Assembly: GCA_030529125.1 (NCBI GenBank)
Contig: JAUMXP010000095.1
Coordinates: 1 to 6,438 of the forward strand
Direction: 5' to 3'
Length of the DNA: 6,438 nucleotides
Source: Eubacteriales bacterium
Lineage (GTDB): Bacteria > Bacillota > Clostridia > Oscillospirales > Acutalibacteraceae
Shown: piece after piece, positions 1 to 6,351 of the stretch
Layout of the letters: each line of letters starts with the position of its first letter
Position numbering within the stretch: position 1 is the stretch's first letter
Program-made: the position numbers and the translations under genes
The notes under the pieces: model-generated
Seen by the model: the letters and a program-made list of their open reading frames with translations, nothing else
What the model was told of the DNA's origin: nothing
The model's database searches: none

Positions 1-544
1 GTATCTTCTCTCACCAGGTAACTCTTTCACATACTACGGCGAAGAGATAGGTATCGAAGCTCCTAATACTACTAACGACGCTTCTTACCGTACAGCTATG
101 ATCTGGGATAATAACAACCTGCCAAATATATATGTAAATGGTGTTGCTGAGGTAGAGCCTAATGCTCTGGGCGGTGTTGAGCAGCAGCTTAAAGACACAA
201 ACAGCTTACTCAACGCTTACCGCAGAATTATCAAACTCAAGAACCAGAATCCTGAGATTGCTCGCGGTACTATCACAGATGTACTTGAGTCTGATGATGT
301 ATACCTCGGTGGTTATTACATCGAATATGAGGGCGAAAAGTTACTTGTTGTTCACTACGGTGGCGATGAAACTTTAGAGCTTGAGATTACTGAGGAAATG
401 CTGGCTGACGCTGAGTTCAGAGGTGGTTGCGTAGCAACAAACGCATCTGATTATGGTGCAAAAGATGAAGACTGGAAAGTTAAATTTACTGATTCAAAAC
501 TTTCTATGCCTCCTATGTCTACAGCAGTACTCAAAGCTGGCTAA
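1..544 (+). CDS. GH13 alpha-amylase family glycosidase, C-terminal part (5' end outside window)
   Basis: This is the last 180 or so codons of an alpha-glucan-acting glycoside hydrolase. The reading frame is open from base 2, with no start in the window, and ends at TAA 542-544. The visible part begins with YLLSPGNSFTYYGEEIGI. This matches the conserved GH13 stretch at the end of the (beta/alpha)8 barrel (pattern G-x-P-F-x-YYGEEIG), here with Asn-Ser in place of the usual Thr/Asn-Pro. It is followed by RTAMIWD, equivalent to the family's R-x-P-M-x-W. The rest, from about base 290, looks like the beta-rich C-terminal domain found after the barrel. The catalytic Asp/Glu/Asp regions would lie upstream, so the exact specificity (alpha-amylase, oligo-1,6-glucosidase or neopullulanase) cannot be decided. 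No cell-wall anchor or carbohydrate-binding module follows. The gene ends its transcription unit at the terminator just downstream and has no obvious functional link to the sporulation genes. Confidence 0.88.
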   Translation, partial: YLLSPGNSFTYYGEEIGIEAPNTTNDASYRTAMIWDNNNLPNIYVNGVAEVEPNALGGVEQQLKDTNSLLNAYRRIIKLKNQNPEIARGTITDVLESDDVYLGGYYIEYEGEKLLVVHYGGDETLELEITEEMLADAEFRGGCVATNASDYGAKDEDWKVKFTDSKLSMPPMSTAVLKAG

Positions 545-556
545 TATAAAAATGAT

Positions 557-590
557 AAAACCGACTGAGTTTTCAGTCGGTTTTTCTTTT
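557..590 (+). terminator. Intrinsic terminator of the GH13 gene
   Basis: A perfect 8-bp stem, CCGACTGA (561-568) with TCAGTCGG (573-580), encloses a GTTT loop. Flanking A and T residues extend the stem by up to four pairs. It is followed by a T-rich run to 590 (TTTTTCTTTT). It starts 12 bases after the glycosidase stop codon, which separates that gene from spoIIE. Confidence 0.93.
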
Positions 591-645
591 TGCCTATTTA
601 TAGCTAGATAATCTACAAAACAAAACATAAAAATACAAACAAACA

Positions 646-678
646 GTGACAAAAGCAATATGAAGATAAGCATATAAT
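646..678 (+). promoter_or_regulatory. Probable spoIIE promoter: 21-base spacer with Spo0A-box-like site
   Basis: GTGACA (646-651, five of six to the TTGACA -35) and a perfect TATAAT (673-678) are separated by 21 bases instead of 16-18. No better -35 lies at normal spacing. TGACAAA (647-653) overlaps the -35 and differs at one base from the Spo0A box TGNCGAA. As far as I recall, the Bacillus subtilis spoIIE and spoIIG promoters are sigma-A promoters with 21- and 22-base spacers that need phosphorylated Spo0A, with 0A boxes near or over the -35. The same architecture here supports Spo0A control. An A-rich stretch (612-645) lies upstream and could act as an UP element. Expected transcript start is about 685. 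Confidence 0.55.
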
Positions 679-708
679 AATGATACTCTAAAGAAAAGGA
701 AGTTTATT

Positions 709-3033
709 ATGGCATATCGTGAGCTTGTAAAAAAACGTGACGATGTCCGCGACACAGCGGTGTCAGTTATGCGCGAGGTTGTACTTCACATTATATATTT
801 TGTCAGTGGATTGCTTGTATCAAAAGGAGCAGTGCTCTCAGATATGTCGCCTTTTGGTGCGTCGTTTGCTGCATCAATCCAGTTTACATATATGCCATCA
901 GGACTTTTGGGTTGTGTATTTGGTTATCTGCTCAGAAATCCTATCGAAAGCTTCAGATATATAGCGGTCATAATTTCAATCGGTGCTTTAAGATGGGTGC
1001 TTAATGAGTTTAAAAAAGTATCTCGTAGCAGGTTTTTCCCTAGTGTTGTAGCGTTTGTGCCGATGTTTGTGACATCTGTTGCGCTGACATTCACTCGAAC
1101 AAGCGAGATTTCTAAAATATCGATGTGCCTCATGGAGGCAACGTTAGCAGCAGTCGGTGCGTATTTTCTCAGCCGGACTGTCACGTTATGTAACGGCAAG
1201 AAAAGCTTGTTCTCATTATCTAATCAGGAGTTAGCGTGTATCGCTATGTCCGCTTGCATTTTGCTGCTTGCTTTTTCTACTATTACTATTGGGTATATAT
1301 CTGTTGGCAGAATACTGGCTGTACTTGCTGTGCTTTTGTGTGCGAGATACGGCGGTGTTTCAGGTGGCTGTATAGCAGGAGTTGCAACGGGCATTGTGTT
1401 TTCATTGACATCAAATGATCTGATGTTTATATGCGCAGGGTTTTCGTTCGGTGGTTTGATGGGTGGATTATTCGCACCTGTCGGCAAACTTGCAGTAGCA
1501 GCATCTGTTATACTGTGTAATCTGACGCTGTCTTTTGCATCTAACGATGATGAATTGATTTTTGCCATACTTATTGAGTGTGTTACTGCGTCAGTCGCTT
1601 TTATGCTTTTTCCGAAATCGTTTGGAAATTATGTCAACAATATCTTCTCAGAAAAAACAGAAAGTGCTGATAATGAAGCAGTACGACGCTCAGTTACAAT
1701 GAGGCTCAGCTTTGCATCAAATGCACTTAGTAATGTGAGTTCGTGTGTCAATTCCGTATCGGACAGGCTGTCAAGACTATACAGACCTAACGCGCAGTGG
1801 ATATATGATAACGCAAGTAACCATACCTGTGCAAAGTGTGGTATGAGATACTATTGCTTCGAAAAGCAAAAAGAGACAACTAACGAAGATTTTCATAGCC
1901 TGACTGACACGTTGAAGAAAAATGGTTTTGTCAAAGAAAGCGATATAGAAGAAAAATTCAAGAAAAAGTGCTGTCGTACAGCAGAGCTTGTCAGTAGCAT
2001 TAATCAAAGCTACAAGGAGTATCTGTCATGCGAGTCAGCCAGAAGAAGGATAACCCAGATTCGCTCTGTTGTAGCAGGTCAGTTTGCAGGGCTATCTGAT
2101 ATACTGCAGGATTTGTCAGAAGAGTTTTCAGACTATGAAAAATATGATGTTGACTGCTCAAACAGAGTGTACGATGCTTTGTCTTCTCTGTCATTATCAG
2201 TTGTAGACTGCAGTTGCAGGATTTCACGCGGCAAAGGTATGATAGTCGAAGTGCTGTTAGCGGTTAACAAGAAAACAGATTTATCAAAAAGTCAGCTGAC
2301 AAAGGAGATTTCTCGTGCATGTGGCAGACGTTTTGAATCACCGCTACTGTCTTATGAAGGGGACAGAGTCAGGATAACTTTAAGTGAACGTGCAAATTAT
2401 GATGTGGAAATAGGCTCAGCACAACATGTCTGCAATAATGGCGAGCTGTGTGGCGATTGCCTTAATTATTTTAATAATGGTATGGGCAGTACTGTATTGA
2501 TGCTCGCTGATGGTATGGGTACTGGTGGTAGGGCTGCTGTAGATTCAAATATGACAGTTAGCATTATGTCGAAATTATGCAAAGCAGGTCTTTCGTATGA
2601 TTGTGCGTTGCAGGTGGTCAATTCGTCATTGATGATAAAGAGCGAAGATGAGTCTATGTCTACTCTGGACGTGATAGACTTCAACTTGTTCAGCGGTAAA
2701 GCTGAATTACTCAAAGCAGGCGCATGTGTTACATACATAAAGAAGAATTCAAAGCTGTACAAAAAAGATATGTCAAGCCTGCCGATAGGTATACTCAACG
2801 AAGTGAAGTTTGCAAAAGAAGCTATTACGTTAAGTAGTGAAGACCTGATATTGATGGTGTCAGACGGTGCACTTGCAGGAGATGACAGTTTTATCGAAAA
2901 GCTCGTTATGTCGTGGGGCGACAAAAGCGCAGAAGAGCTAGCATCAGCGGTTGTTGATGAAGCAATAAAGCGCCGTAAAGATGGTCATGATGACGACATT
3001 ACGGCGCTTGCAGTAAGAGTAGTAGCAAATTAG
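709..3033 (+). CDS. spoIIE: Stage II sporulation protein E (SpoIIE), PP2C-type serine phosphatase
   Basis: SpoIIE sits at the polar division septum and dephosphorylates the anti-anti-sigma factor SpoIIAA, which frees sigma-F in the forespore. The 774-residue protein shows the family's three parts; B. subtilis SpoIIE has 827 residues. Residues about 25-301 hold roughly ten hydrophobic membrane segments. Residues about 320-560 form the central region, with a cysteine cluster (C374, C377, C383; CC at 421-422). Residues about 565-774 form the PPM/SpoIIE phosphatase domain. Likely metal-binding motifs are intact: GD at 582-583, DGMG at 601-604, VSDG at 717-720 and HDDDIT at 760-765. LPIGIL at 691-696 and the TLD segment near 652-654 also fit the family. 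The ATG at 709 has an AAGGAAG ribosome site six bases upstream. The gene is apparently monocistronic and ends tail to tail with the glycosyltransferase. No clear terminator follows on the plus strand. Identification is firm; the Spo0A control is inferred. Confidence 0.96.
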   Translation: MAYRELVKKRDDVRDTAVSVMREVVLHIIYFVSGLLVSKGAVLSDMSPFGASFAASIQFTYMPSGLLGCVFGYLLRNPIESFRYIAVIISIGALRWVLNEFKKVSRSRFFPSVVAFVPMFVTSVALTFTRTSEISKISMCLMEATLAAVGAYFLSRTVTLCNGKKSLFSLSNQELACIAMSACILLLAFSTITIGYISVGRILAVLAVLLCARYGGVSGGCIAGVATGIVFSLTSNDLMFICAGFSFGGLMGGLFAPVGKLAVAASVILCNLTLSFASNDDELIFAILIECVTASVAFMLFPKSFGNYVNNIFSEKTESADNEAVRRSVTMRLSFASNALSNVSSCVNSVSDRLSRLYRPNAQWIYDNASNHTCAKCGMRYYCFEKQKETTNEDFHSLTDTLKKNGFVKESDIEEKFKKKCCRTAELVSSINQSYKEYLSCESARRRITQIRSVVAGQFAGLSDILQDLSEEFSDYEKYDVDCSNRVYDALSSLSLSVVDCSCRISRGKGMIVEVLLAVNKKTDLSKSQLTKEISRACGRRFESPLLSYEGDRVRITLSERANYDVEIGSAQHVCNNGELCGDCLNYFNNGMGSTVLMLADGMGTGGRAAVDSNMTVSIMSKLCKAGLSYDCALQVVNSSLMIKSEDESMSTLDVIDFNLFSGKAELLKAGACVTYIKKNSKLYKKDMSSLPIGILNEVKFAKEAITLSSEDLILMVSDGALAGDDSFIEKLVMSWGDKSAEELASAVVDEAIKRRKDGHDDDITALAVRVVAN
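2961..3009 (-). terminator. Possible terminator of the convergent glycosyltransferase, inside spoIIE
   Basis: An 11-bp perfect inverted repeat, AAGCGCCGTAA (2968-2978) and TTACGGCGCTT (2999-3009), has a 20-base loop. The loop contains a second small palindrome, GTCAT-G-ATGAC (2984-2994). Read on the minus strand it begins 21 bases after the glycosyltransferase stop codon, and its distal arm runs into a moderately T-rich stretch (TTTATTGCTT). Read on the plus strand it is followed by GCAGTAAGAG, so it would not terminate spoIIE. The repeat encodes the catalytic C-terminal motif around residues 754-767 of SpoIIE. The T-tract is imperfect, so the terminator role is inference. Confidence 0.4.
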
Positions 3034-4334
3034 AATATTATATTTTTATAATCCTGAGTGTGGTTTTTGTGCATATCCAAAATAAGATTGTATATCTTCT
3101 CAGCTGAATCTTTGTGTGAGCAACGTATACAATTTTCTTTCATAGCGGACAGCTCATCAGGATTGTTTAGGAGATGTTCTATCTGTTTGGCTCCTTTTGC
3201 ACCTTGCTCAAGCATAATCGCAGTATTGTTTTGTACTAGGTAATCAGCATTTTGCATTTCCTGTCCCGGAAATGCCTTGAATACTGCCATAGGTAGTCCA
3301 CACGCTAAACTCTCGCTTGTTGTGAGTCCGCCCGGTTTTGTGATGATAATATCGCTGATATGCATATAGTCTTCAACATTATCTACGAAGTATAGAAGGT
3401 GTGTTGGTTTCATTTTATTTGTAGAGCGTTTGAAAAGCTTTTTGAGTTTAGGAGAAATGAATTTTCTGGCTTCATCACTATGTTCACAAAGATAATCAGC
3501 GATATAAGCTTCGTCAGCGTTATCAAAAACAGAAGTGTAGTCCTGAGTTTCAAACTCTTCGATATTTTGGTTGAGAAGTTTTTCGAAAGCATCATAAAGA
3601 CGCTTGTTTCTTCCTGTGATTACTATGATCTGACAGTCTGACTCAAGGTCTACAATGTTTTCGTAGATTTTCAGAATATCTGTAACACCAAAGCTACCCG
3701 CCATAATAAGAACAGTCGGCTTGTCAGGAGTAAAACCAAGTTGCTCGTATGTACTTTCTATGCGACTCTCGTCATAGTTTGAGAAATTTTGGAATATAGG
3801 AATTCCAAACGGAAATATCTTTTTACTGTCTACACCGTACTTTATGGATAGATTGTAGGCGGATTCTATGCTCGGAGTAATATACGCATCAATATTATCG
3901 CCGAGGTAAGCTCTGTGTGGCATATAGTCGGTGATGATAGAAATAACCGGTATCGATACAGGGAATTTTTCCTTTACAACAGACAGCATATTAGATGCAA
4001 ACGGATGGCACGAAATTATTATGTCAGGTTTATATTCGTCTATCATAGGGTAGATTTTCTTTGCGATTTGGGACATAAGCGAGTTGACTATATCAGAGCC
4101 GATGTTTTCCTTGTCAGAGGATTTGTACATAACACCGTACAACTCAGGGACTTTTGTCGCAAGGAGCTCATAGCCTACTGTAACTATCTTATTAAGCATA
4201 GAAGAGCAGTACGCAAACGTATCAACAATATCGATTTTGATGGTGCTGTCTTGTTTTGAAATGTATGATTTCAGTGCGTTTGACGCACGGTTGTGACCGC
4301 CGCCTGTAGAGGCAGATAATATTAAAATATTCAT
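3030..4334 (-). CDS. MGDG synthase / processive diacylglycerol glycosyltransferase family protein (GT28, UgtP-like)
   Basis: This is a predicted membrane-associated GT-B enzyme that transfers a sugar, probably glucose or galactose from a UDP-sugar, to diacylglycerol to make membrane glycolipid or a lipoteichoic acid anchor. The N-terminal half (about 1-180) is of the MGDG-synthase type: GGGHN at 11-15, ISCHPFAS at 107-114, TDYMPHRAYL at 135-144 and FGIPI at 176-180. The C-terminal half (about 205-420) is GT28-like: MAGSFGVTDI at 211-220, then KPGGLTTSESLACGLPMA at 333-350 and PGQEMQNADYL at 356-366, which would bind the nucleotide sugar. At 434 residues it is longer than many relatives because of an extra segment at about 255-308. 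The ATG (complement of 4332-4334) has AAGGA eight bases upstream. Sugar and exact acceptor cannot be told from sequence; related enzymes may be annotated as MurG-like. Its stop overlaps that of spoIIE by four bases. Confidence 0.9.
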   Translation of the reverse strand: MNILILSASTGGGHNRASNALKSYISKQDSTIKIDIVDTFAYCSSMLNKIVTVGYELLATKVPELYGVMYKSSDKENIGSDIVNSLMSQIAKKIYPMIDEYKPDIIISCHPFASNMLSVVKEKFPVSIPVISIITDYMPHRAYLGDNIDAYITPSIESAYNLSIKYGVDSKKIFPFGIPIFQNFSNYDESRIESTYEQLGFTPDKPTVLIMAGSFGVTDILKIYENIVDLESDCQIIVITGRNKRLYDAFEKLLNQNIEEFETQDYTSVFDNADEAYIADYLCEHSDEARKFISPKLKKLFKRSTNKMKPTHLLYFVDNVEDYMHISDIIITKPGGLTTSESLACGLPMAVFKAFPGQEMQNADYLVQNNTAIMLEQGAKGAKQIEHLLNNPDELSAMKENCIRCSHKDSAEKIYNLILDMHKNHTQDYKNIIF

Positions 4335-4378
4335 GAATAATATCCTTAATTTATGTATTTCGTTTGATAATAAATATA

Positions 4379-4407
4379 ATTATATAGCATTTTTAAGTTT
4401 TGTTCAA
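4379..4407 (-). promoter_or_regulatory. Housekeeping-type promoter for the glycosyltransferase
   Basis: On the minus strand TTGAAC (complement of 4402-4407) and a perfect TATAAT (complement of 4379-4384) are separated by exactly 17 bases. Transcription would start near 4372, giving a leader of about 38 bases before the ATG. The -35 lies inside the left arm of the inverted repeat at 4400-4425, so a protein bound there would be expected to block or alter this promoter. Confidence 0.7.
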
Positions 4408-4425
4408 CTAAGAATATGTGAACAA
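4400..4425. repeat. Perfect inverted repeat, candidate operator between divergent genes
   Basis: TTGTTCA (4400-4406) and TGAACAA (4419-4425) are perfect 7-bp inverted arms with a 12-base spacer, so the arms are 19 bases centre to centre, about two helical turns. The left arm covers the -35 of the minus-strand promoter; the right arm lies five bases before a TATAAT on the plus strand. No T-tract follows on either strand, which argues against a terminator. The regulator is unknown. Confidence 0.5.
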
Positions 4426-4429
4426 TCTC

Positions 4430-4435
4430 TATAAT
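4430..4435 (+). promoter_or_regulatory. Possible -10 element for the VanW-domain gene
   Basis: A perfect TATAAT lies on the plus strand 132 bases before the VanW-gene ATG. No good -35 stands at 16-18 bases (ACTAAG at 17), so it would need an activator, perhaps at the adjacent inverted repeat, or it may be chance in AT-rich DNA. TATAAA (4486-4491) and TATACT (4522-4527) are other candidates, also without convincing -35 partners. The rest of 4440-4550 is very AT-rich with no further structure seen. Confidence 0.28.
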
Positions 4436-4550
4436 ATGCAGAAAAATCGTCATAATTTTTAATACATTTTTTATTTTATATTTCCTATAAAGATTAAATA
4501 CAAAAAACACGTAATGTATTATATACTTGAATTATTAGAACAATAACGCT

Positions 4551-4555
4551 GGAGG
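4551..4555 (+). promoter_or_regulatory. Ribosome binding site with long spacing for the VanW-domain gene
   Basis: GGAGG is a strong anti-16S match but lies 12 bases from the ATG at 4568, more than the usual 5-9. No earlier in-frame start is possible because TAA at 4565-4567 directly precedes the ATG. The next in-frame ATG (4604) has no close ribosome site, so 4568 is the best start. Confidence 0.65.
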
Positions 4556-4567
4556 CGACTAATATAA

Positions 4568-6232
4568 ATGGAAAACAATAAAAACAGGAGAATCGCTGAC
4601 ACAATGGAGATCAACTCCATTTTAGAGGAAGCAAGGAAACTCAGAAACTCCGATGCTTCGCAGAAACAGGAAGTTCCTAAAGCTAATGAGCAAGCTGCGA
4701 CTAAAAAAGCTGAAACTAAAAAAGTCGATGATGACTTTGTTATATATAATGACAGAGATGAAAAAGCACCTAAAAATAAGAAAAAAAGCAAAAAAACCGC
4801 ACTTATTGTTACAATAGTTGCGATTGTTCTGCTTTTAGGTGTTGCAGGTTTTGTATTTGGACCAGAGCTGTATAGCAGATATTTTGACGATTTCAGATAT
4901 GCTGATAATATATATGTCAACGATGTTGCTATCGGTGGCTTATCAGAATATGAAGCAGAAGAGCTTCTTGCTAAAGAAGAGCAGAGAATTACAAACGACA
5001 TTAATGTTGTGGTTACTGCACAGGGCAAGAGCTACACTGTAACAGCGACTGATTTGACATATACTTTCAACACAGAGGAAGTATTAGAAGAAGCGTATCA
5101 GTATAGTGAGGACAACTTCATTACATCAGGTGAGCAGAAATACATACTCAAGCCTGTTCTAAGTGATGGCTGCAGTGAAACTGTAGCTCAGACTGTTTCA
5201 AAGGCAATAGATACTGAGGCTTCAAACGCTGTGGTATCCAAATTTGACAGTTCAAAAAAAGGTATTGAGAAGTTTACATTTGAAGATGAAGTTAAAGGTG
5301 TAGCACTTGATAGAGCGAGCTTTACTACACAGCTTGAAGCTTTCTTTGATGAAGGAAAGGTAAATGGTACAATCGTAGCTGATGTAGAAGTAGTTGAACC
5401 AAAATATACTAAAGCGTATTTACAGGAGAATATGAAGAAGCTCTCAAGCTTTACTACTACATCTACTAACAACGCTAACGGCAACGCTAACATGAAGCTT
5501 TCAATGAGTGCGTGCAACAACTCTATTATTAATCCGGGTGAAACATGGTCGTTTAATAAGTGCACAGGTGACTCTAACCAGGCATCTAGAGGTTACAAGC
5601 CAGCAGGTGTAATTGTTAACGGAAAATTTTCAACAGGTATCGGCGGTGGTATCTGCCAGTCAAGTACAACTATCTATAATGCCGCTATGCTCAGTGGTAT
5701 GGAGATTGTAGAGCGCAGCTGTCACTACTATCCGTCAACTTACGTTGATGCAGGTCGTGATGCTACTGTTGATTATGGCAATATTGATCTCAAAGTCAAG
5801 AACCCATTTGAATATCAGCTGTTTATGGAGTGCTATATGAAAGGCACTGTGCTGTACTGTAATATCTACGGTATTCCAAACGAAGATTTTGATAGAATTG
5901 CTGTTAAGTCTAAAGTAACTTCACGCGAAAACGGCAGAATCAAAGCTGAGACAACAAGAACATACTACTTAAATGATGAAAAGGTGAAAACAGAGAAGAT
6001 GCCAAGCTCTTCATACTATTCATCAGGTGGCGGATCATCATCCTCATCATCATCTACAACAAAACCAACTAAAAAACCTGAGACAAAGCCAACAGAAAGC
6101 AAGCCACAGGAAACACAGCCAAATGACCCGACTGAAGCGCCTCAGACACCAACTACACCAGTCGAGCCACAACCACCGGTTGAGCCGGATCCTCCTGTAG
6201 TAGATCCTCCTGCTGAAGCTCCAACCACATAA
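4568..6232 (+). CDS. Membrane-anchored VanW domain protein with PG_binding_4-like region
   Basis: A 554-residue protein, probably facing the cell wall. It has a charged Lys/Ala-rich cytoplasmic N-terminus (1-76) with no cleavable signal peptide. One membrane helix spans about 77-98. Residues about 112-285 resemble the PG_binding_4 region found before VanW domains (NIYVNDVAIGGLSEYEAEEL at 114-133). The VanW domain spans about 307-435, with the INPGETWSFN motif (321-330) and the glycine-rich GIGGGICQSSTTIYNAA core (357-373), followed by HYYPSTYVDAGRDATVDYGN (386-405). The tail, about 475-554, is a seven-serine run and a Pro/Thr/Glu-rich segment. VanW domains occur in some glycopeptide-resistance clusters and widely in Clostridia. 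Their biochemical role is not established, though an envelope or peptidoglycan role is plausible. No vanR/S/H/A/X partner is present here, so resistance should not be inferred. The gene is flanked by its own terminator and appears monocistronic. Confidence 0.9.
   Translation: MENNKNRRIADTMEINSILEEARKLRNSDASQKQEVPKANEQAATKKAETKKVDDDFVIYNDRDEKAPKNKKKSKKTALIVTIVAIVLLLGVAGFVFGPELYSRYFDDFRYADNIYVNDVAIGGLSEYEAEELLAKEEQRITNDINVVVTAQGKSYTVTATDLTYTFNTEEVLEEAYQYSEDNFITSGEQKYILKPVLSDGCSETVAQTVSKAIDTEASNAVVSKFDSSKKGIEKFTFEDEVKGVALDRASFTTQLEAFFDEGKVNGTIVADVEVVEPKYTKAYLQENMKKLSSFTTTSTNNANGNANMKLSMSACNNSIINPGETWSFNKCTGDSNQASRGYKPAGVIVNGKFSTGIGGGICQSSTTIYNAAMLSGMEIVERSCHYYPSTYVDAGRDATVDYGNIDLKVKNPFEYQLFMECYMKGTVLYCNIYGIPNEDFDRIAVKSKVTSRENGRIKAETTRTYYLNDEKVKTEKMPSSSYYSSGGGSSSSSSSTTKPTKKPETKPTESKPQETQPNDPTEAPQTPTTPVEPQPPVEPDPPVVDPPAEAPTT
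6035..6055 (+). repeat. TCA-type trinucleotide run encoding seven serines
   Basis: Seven serine codons in a row (five TCA, one TCC, one TCT) encode residues 490-496 of the VanW-domain protein, just after a Gly-Gly-Gly. The run forms the flexible hinge between the folded domain and the Pro/Thr-rich tail. Such a run can change length by slippage in whole codons without breaking the frame. Confidence 0.8.
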
Positions 6233-6253
6233 GGTTATTTATTAATCACACTC

Positions 6254-6293
6254 AACGACTCAAAGTTAATGCTTTGGGTCGTTTTTGTTTTTC
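6254..6293 (+). terminator. Intrinsic terminator of the VanW-domain gene
   Basis: AACGACTCAAAG (6254-6265) pairs with CTTTGGGTCGTT (6272-6283) over 12 positions with a single T-G wobble. The loop is TTAATG, and a T-rich tail follows to about 6293. It starts 21 bases after the stop codon and should separate this gene from the next. Confidence 0.92.
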
Positions 6294-6294
6294 T

Positions 6295-6324
6295 TGTATT
6301 TTGTTCGATATTTTTCAAATACTA
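6295..6324 (+). promoter_or_regulatory. Possible sigma-G-type promoter for spoVAD
   Basis: TGTATT (6295-6300) matches four of six positions of the sigma-G -35 (TGAATA). After 17 bases, AATACTA (6318-6324) matches six of seven of the -10 (CATACTA). No good sigma-A pair is seen in this 119-base gap. The spoVA operon of B. subtilis is sigma-G dependent, which fits the gene that follows. The -35 overlaps the end of the terminator region, so this remains a tentative call. Confidence 0.38.
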
Positions 6325-6351
6325 GAAATAAAGCAAAAGAGGAGAGTTAGT

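Noticed and set aside
98..544. Short stand-alone gene starting at ATG 98
   Set aside because: The frame is open upstream to the window edge and encodes the GH13 YYGEEIG motif before this Met, so the ATG is internal.
2466..2924. 152-codon open frame on the minus strand inside spoIIE
   Set aside because: It is a shadow of the phosphatase domain frame. Its composition shows no domain, and the plus strand carries all the conserved PP2C motifs.
3037..3052. ATTATA-TTTT-TATAAT hairpin as a spoIIE terminator
   Set aside because: It is a six-pair AT-only stem with no T-tail after it and lies within glycosyltransferase codons.
4400..4425. LexA/SOS box
   Set aside because: The half-sites are in the order GTTC...GAAC, the reverse of the Firmicutes LexA GAAC-N4-GTTC arrangement, and the spacer is much longer.
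4442..4460. Hairpin AAAAAT...ATTTTT as a terminator or RNA element
   Set aside because: The stem has only six A-T pairs, no GC content, and no gene ends there; expected by chance in such AT-rich DNA.
4519..5028. 169-codon minus-strand open frame, Ser/Leu-rich with membrane-like runs
   Set aside because: It lies antisense to the start of the VanW gene. Its hydrophobic runs come from complementing Lys/Glu-rich codons, and the plus-strand protein is clearly real.
5188..5565. 125-codon minus-strand open frame within the VanW gene
   Set aside because: It is an antisense shadow with no ribosome site and no recognisable motif.
4568..6232. Glycopeptide (vancomycin) resistance determinant
   Set aside because: VanW domains are common in Clostridia without resistance, and no ligase, dehydrogenase, dipeptidase or two-component genes of a van cluster are present.
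6304..6310. TTCGATA as a Spo0A box upstream of spoVAD
   Set aside because: It has one mismatch at a conserved position (TTCGNCA) and fits no promoter spacing; a late forespore gene would not be expected to need it.
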